Shown: in pieces, positions 4,806 to 6,421 of the stretch | Numbering within the stretch: the stretch's first letter is position 1 | Layout: every line of letters begins with the position of its first letter | DNA from: Flavisolibacter sp. | GTDB lineage: Bacteria; Bacteroidota; Bacteroidia; Chitinophagales; Chitinophagaceae | Reading direction: 5' to 3' | Assembly (NCBI GenBank): GCA_025936195.1 | Contig: JAICTW010000166.1 | Span: 1-6,421, forward strand | DNA: 6,421 bases | Program-made: the position numbers and the translations under genes | Notes under the pieces: model-generated | Databases searched by the model: none | What the model was told of the DNA's origin: nothing | Seen by the model: the letters and a program-made list of their open reading frames with translations, nothing else

Positions 4806-6206
4806 TTAGAATCCACTTACGTTTAATCTCCCACCGGTAACGGTTTTATTACTTAATGAACTGGTTGGAACTGCGCTGCCCAGGATTGCTGCTTTGATCT
4901 GTGAAGCAGTAGCGCCTGCGTGAGTTGAAGCATATAAAGCTGCAGCCCCGGTAACATGTGGGGTTGCCATGGATGTACCACTGTAAGATGCATAGGACGA
5001 AACAATATTTTTTCCACTTTTGGCAGGGATGGTAGAATAAACTCCTACACCGGGAGCACCAATATCCACAGTTGTTTTACCATAATTTGAAAAGCTTGCC
5101 AGCGCACCGTTTTTGTCTATTGCAGCTACTGAGATAATGTTTGCATTGTTATAACCGGCTGGATAACTTGCAGTTGCATCTATATTATTTCCATCATTGC
5201 CGGCTGCGGCTACAAACAAAATATTGGCAGTATTGGCTCTGTCAATCGCATCATATAAAGCCTGTGAATATCCGCCCCCGCCCCATGAATTGTTGGAAGC
5301 TACGATATTTAATCCGTCTCTTGTTTTAAGATCAGTCAGATAATCGACTGCTTTTACTGCATCGGCGGTTGTGCCACCTCTTCTTCCTAAAAATTTTGCA
5401 GAGATAATAGTTACATGCCAGTTAACTCCGGCAACACCTTTTCCATTTCCACCAATAGCGCCTATGGTTCCTGAGACATGGGTGCCGTGATCATCACCGG
5501 TTCCATCAAAAGTAGTGTTATCATTATCGACAAAATCCCATCCGTAATGATCATCAACATATCCATTGTGGTCATCATCAACTCCATTGCCGGCGATCTC
5601 TTTTGGATTTCCAAAATTGCCAAGAAGGTCTTCATGATTATACATAGCGCCTTCATCAATTATTCCCACGAAAACAGTGGCAGAACCTGTATGTCCACTG
5701 GCCCATGCTTCTGCAGCCTGGCTTCCATATTGGTTGGCAGGACTGGAGGCGTCGCCATACATTCCCCATAATGAACCATTGGTAAAATAATTATCGTTGG
5801 AAGCTAGTTCATGTTGATATGTATAATTTGGTTCCGCGAATTCAACGTCCACGCCTTTCACTTTTCCAATGGCATCCAAGACAGCAAGTGGCGTATTAAC
5901 AACATAAAAACCATCATTGTCGCCGAAATGTTGCATTGCTTTAGTAAGAATTTTTTCAGAAACATTACCAGCTATCTTTCCGAAAGCTTTGCCCTTTGAG
6001 GTTTCTGATACTCCTTTCTTAAATTTTACCAGGATTTGATTTGGAACAAAGTGATCATTTTGTAAAGCTGTTGCAGTACCAGGGGCAACTGTTTGATTAG
6101 AAGCCGGATTGGTATCTTTAAAATCCTTTGTGCAGCTGGTAATAATTAAGCAGCTACCAAGAATGATAAAGGATGTGGTCAGCGGATTGAAGTAAGATTT
6201 TTTCAT
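4806..6206 (-). CDS. S8 family subtilisin-like serine protease, lipoprotein
   Basis: This is a complete 466-residue secreted endopeptidase. The N-terminus (MKKSYFNPLTTSFIILGSCLIITSC) is a lipoprotein signal peptide with lipobox ITSC and lipidated Cys25. The following TKDFKD is Lys/Asp-rich, a weak match to the Bacteroidota surface-export signal. An inhibitor-like prodomain spans about residues 50-132 (VPNQILVKFKKG; VEFAEPNYTY). The S8 domain spans about 160-440: catalytic Asp184 in GIIDEG (Glu where Thr or Ser is usual), His240 in DDHGTHVSG, oxyanion Asn337 in AAGNDG and Ser412 in SGTSMATPHVTG. An Asp/Asn-rich loop (GNGVDDDHNGYVDDH, 206-220) before YGWDF is the usual Ca-binding type of insertion. 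The protein ends at GGRLNVSGF with no T9SS sorting domain, in keeping with lipid anchoring. The substrate is unknown; it is probably a nutritional or processing protease. The gene is monocistronic, with a likely promoter at 6236-6264 and a hairpin at 4746-4769. Confidence 0.95.
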   Translation of the reverse strand: MKKSYFNPLTTSFIILGSCLIITSCTKDFKDTNPASNQTVAPGTATALQNDHFVPNQILVKFKKGVSETSKGKAFGKIAGNVSEKILTKAMQHFGDNDGFYVVNTPLAVLDAIGKVKGVDVEFAEPNYTYQHELASNDNYFTNGSLWGMYGDASSPANQYGSQAAEAWASGHTGSATVFVGIIDEGAMYNHEDLLGNFGNPKEIAGNGVDDDHNGYVDDHYGWDFVDNDNTTFDGTGDDHGTHVSGTIGAIGGNGKGVAGVNWHVTIISAKFLGRRGGTTADAVKAVDYLTDLKTRDGLNIVASNNSWGGGGYSQALYDAIDRANTANILFVAAAGNDGNNIDATASYPAGYNNANIISVAAIDKNGALASFSNYGKTTVDIGAPGVGVYSTIPAKSGKNIVSSYASYSGTSMATPHVTGAAALYASTHAGATASQIKAAILGSAVPTSSLSNKTVTGGRLNVSGF

Positions 6207-6235
6207 GGTGGTTATTTTTAAATTTTATCCTAAAT

Positions 6236-6264
6236 TAAAGTTAATATTTGGAATTTGCCAGCAA
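6236..6264 (-). promoter_or_regulatory. Possible promoter of the S8 protease gene
   Basis: On the minus strand TTG (6264-6262) is followed after 18 nt by TAACTTTA (6243-6236), one base short of the Bacteroidota -7 consensus TAnnTTTG. The leader would be about 25 nt, A/T-rich, ending AAAATAACCACC before the ATG, with no Shine-Dalgarno site. Confidence 0.4.
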
Positions 6265-6280
6265 TTCTTGACAATTTTTT

Positions 6281-6305
6281 AAAGCCCTTGTGGTTAAAGG
6301 GTTTT
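6281..6305. terminator. Hairpin upstream of the protease promoter
   Basis: AAAGCCCTT (6281-6289) pairs with AAGGGTTTT (6297-6305) through nine pairs including one G-U, with a 7-nt loop. It is followed by T-rich sequence on the plus strand. On the minus strand it would separate a gene to the right of the window from the protease. Its direction of action cannot be decided here because no plus-strand gene reaches it within the window. Confidence 0.35.
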
Positions 6306-6308
6306 TCT

Positions 6309-6395
6309 TTTTCACACGAAGCCGCGAAGAGCACAAAGAAGCACAAGGGAAAGATTCGTTTTAAGGGAATCTTAATGAAACTTAGTGTGTGAAAA
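6309..6395. repeat. Inverted repeat TTTTCACAC ... GTGTGAAAA at the right edge
   Basis: Two perfect 9-bp arms (6309-6317 and 6387-6395) flank 69 bp that contain the related words CACGAAG, GCGAAGAGCACAA and GAAGCACAA. Sequence of this style (short CACGAAG / GCACAA words in series) is often seen as dispersed intergenic repeats in bacteria, which I infer from memory only. No gene is visible in it. Confidence 0.4.
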
Positions 6396-6421
6396 TCCCT
6401 TTTTCTTTTCCATACGGTAAA

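Overview
The window looks like chromosomal DNA of a Bacteroidota bacterium, most likely Chitinophagaceae or a close relative. This rests on Bacteroidota-type promoter signals (TTTG-N20-TACTTTTG), A/T-rich leaders without clear Shine-Dalgarno sites, a lipoprotein subtilase, and a glycoside hydrolase tail of the type common in polysaccharide-degrading Bacteroidota. The genus cannot be fixed from the sequence alone.

Layout, left to right. (1) 1-582 (+): the C-terminal end of a secreted glycoside hydrolase, probably a GH29 alpha-L-fucosidase, with a chitobiase-type C-terminal domain followed by an F5/8-type carbohydrate-binding domain. (2) 583-958: a non-coding gap with a 16-bp perfect palindrome. 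(3) 959-1688 (+): a Bacteroidota hypothetical protein split into two frames by one apparent extra A in an A5 run. (4) 1698-4122 (-): three genes that form a regulatory module. They are an ECF42-type sigma factor with a long C-terminal extension, a DGPF/YCII-family protein, and an AhpD-like carboxymuconolactone decarboxylase (CMD) family protein. A palindromic repeat array (2991-3245) lies between the sigma gene and the DGPF gene. (5) 4123-4805: a long gap with the CMD promoter, a 19-bp operator-like palindrome, a possible 45-residue ORF, a GC-rich structured patch and the likely terminator of the protease gene. (6) 4806-6206 (-): a complete S8 subtilisin-like lipoprotein protease with an intact catalytic triad. 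(7) 6207-6421: its promoter region and further inverted repeats.

The most informative observation is regulatory. The DGPF and CMD genes each carry the same bipartite promoter, TGTCCAATT-N12-TCGTTATTA, with identical spacing, 25-27 nt upstream of their start codons. This has the shape of an ECF sigma promoter. The adjacent sigma gene instead has a housekeeping-type promoter whose -7 box sits in the loop of a 10-bp inverted repeat. The simplest model (inference) is that the sigma factor is made from its own vegetative promoter and switches on the two small enzyme-like genes separately. No anti-sigma factor is visible, as expected for ECF groups that carry a C-terminal extension.
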